Below, in pieces: positions 63,723 to 64,000 of a DNA stretch of 64,000 nt. The translations under genes and the position numbers were made by a program. Every line of letters starts with the position of its first letter. The stretch's first letter is position 1. Source of the DNA: Vreelandella olivaria (lineage in GTDB: Bacteria > Pseudomonadota > Gammaproteobacteria > Pseudomonadales > Halomonadaceae); NCBI GenBank assembly GCA_004295565.1, contig AP019416.1:3348001-3412000 (forward strand), read 5' to 3'. Below the pieces are notes generated by a model. It did no database searches and was not told the DNA's origin. It worked only from the letters and a program-made list of their open reading frames with translations.

Positions 63723-64000
63723 TTAACCGGTGGATGTTTTGACCAGCCTCGCCAAACGCTCCCGTTCATCCTCTTCATAAAAACTCGGGTCATCAAATAG
63801 GTCGCGCTGGGTATCATCAAAGATCATTTCCAACACTTCTGCACTACTTTGCACCATCGGCTCAAAGTGGGCGGTATGCGTGACCACTGCCCTGACGCGG
63901 CGGCGGCGATACAGCGCGTAGATACCCAGCAAGGTGAACACACAGGCAATATAGAGCGGCAGGCCATGACTACCCACTACGTTCATCAGCGACCCCGCCG
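63723..64000 (-). CDS. MFS transporter, C-terminal fragment (runs off right edge)
   Basis: Only the last 92 codons or so are inside. The visible protein continues from AGSLMNVVGSHGLPLYIACV (last transmembrane helix) into LLGIYALYRRRRVRAVV, then HTAHFEPMVQSSAEVLEMIF and an acidic cytoplasmic tail DDPSFYEEDERERLARLVKT. The pattern matches the C-terminus of YcaD-like MFS permeases with a HFxPMVQTSAEVLEM tail. The frame stays open through the edge, so the ORF beginning at an internal ATG is not the true start. Substrate unknown. Confidence 0.72.
   Translation of the reverse strand, partial: AGSLMNVVGSHGLPLYIACVFTLLGIYALYRRRRVRAVVTHTAHFEPMVQSSAEVLEMIFDDTQRDLFDDPSFYEEDERERLARLVKTSTG

Overview
The window looks like chromosomal DNA of a halophilic gammaproteobacterium, most likely Halomonas or a close relative (Halomonadaceae). 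The reasons are a Pseudomonas-style arginine succinyltransferase operon with separate alpha and beta subunits, FabV, an Mrp-like cation/proton antiporter operon, two SLC13-type sodium symporters, SstT, acidic secreted proteins and a fairly high GC content. This placement is inferred from gene content; there is no rRNA in the window.

Layout. 1-5.7 kb (minus strand): astC-aruF-aruG-astD-astB, a translationally coupled arginine catabolism operon with a 181-bp palindromic MITE-like element between aruG and astD. 5.9-15.7 kb: an SDR oxidoreductase, a GlxA/ArgR-type regulator, a small membrane protein, fabV, a glutathione peroxidase, a LysE exporter, a YebC-family protein, an MscS channel beside an unknown 390-residue protein, and a quinone-oxidoreductase-like protein. 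15.8-28 kb: an ABC exporter, an AbrB-family permease, an FMN riboswitch upstream of a type II lumazine synthase, a RIO kinase next to the DbpA helicase, YbaK, small proteins, a CDF metal transporter, a LysR regulator, a PIN-PhoH ATPase and a BrkB/YihY membrane protein. 28.1-33.6 kb: a five-gene operon of complex-I/Mrp-type membrane subunits (DUF4040, NuoK-like and three NuoL/M/N-like) with no MrpE, F or G. 33.6-44.8 kb: an esterase, an SLC13/TrkA-C permease, a run of 15 TGAGGGG-type repeats, a cold-shock protein, a GMC oxidoreductase with MmsA and a LysR gene, an exported MsrA, a succinate-semialdehyde dehydrogenase, PgpA and a DUF533 protein. 44.9-52.4 kb: sbcCD, nadE-pncC and a DASS dicarboxylate transporter. 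52.7-61.3 kb: one giant NdvB-like cyclic beta-1,2-glucan synthase. 61.4-64 kb: two small proteins, sstT and the C-terminus of an MFS transporter.

Sequence quality. About two thirds of the protein genes are interrupted by one-base (rarely two-base) frame changes, nearly always in short homopolymers, and family-typical sequence continues directly in another frame. I read this as uncorrected sequencing error, not mass pseudogenisation. I therefore give whole-gene coordinates spanning the breaks and list approximate break positions. Proteins joined across breaks are my reconstruction.

How the genes work together. The recognisable themes are arginine catabolism, ion and osmotic homeostasis (Mrp-like antiporter, MscS, SLC13 carriers, glucan synthase), redox repair (Gpx, MsrA), NAD recycling (nadE-pncC) and ribosome-related functions (RIO kinase, DbpA). 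The best candidates for something little described are the minimal Mrp-like operon, the G-rich heptamer array, the palindromic element in the ast operon and the unknown gene beside the MscS channel.
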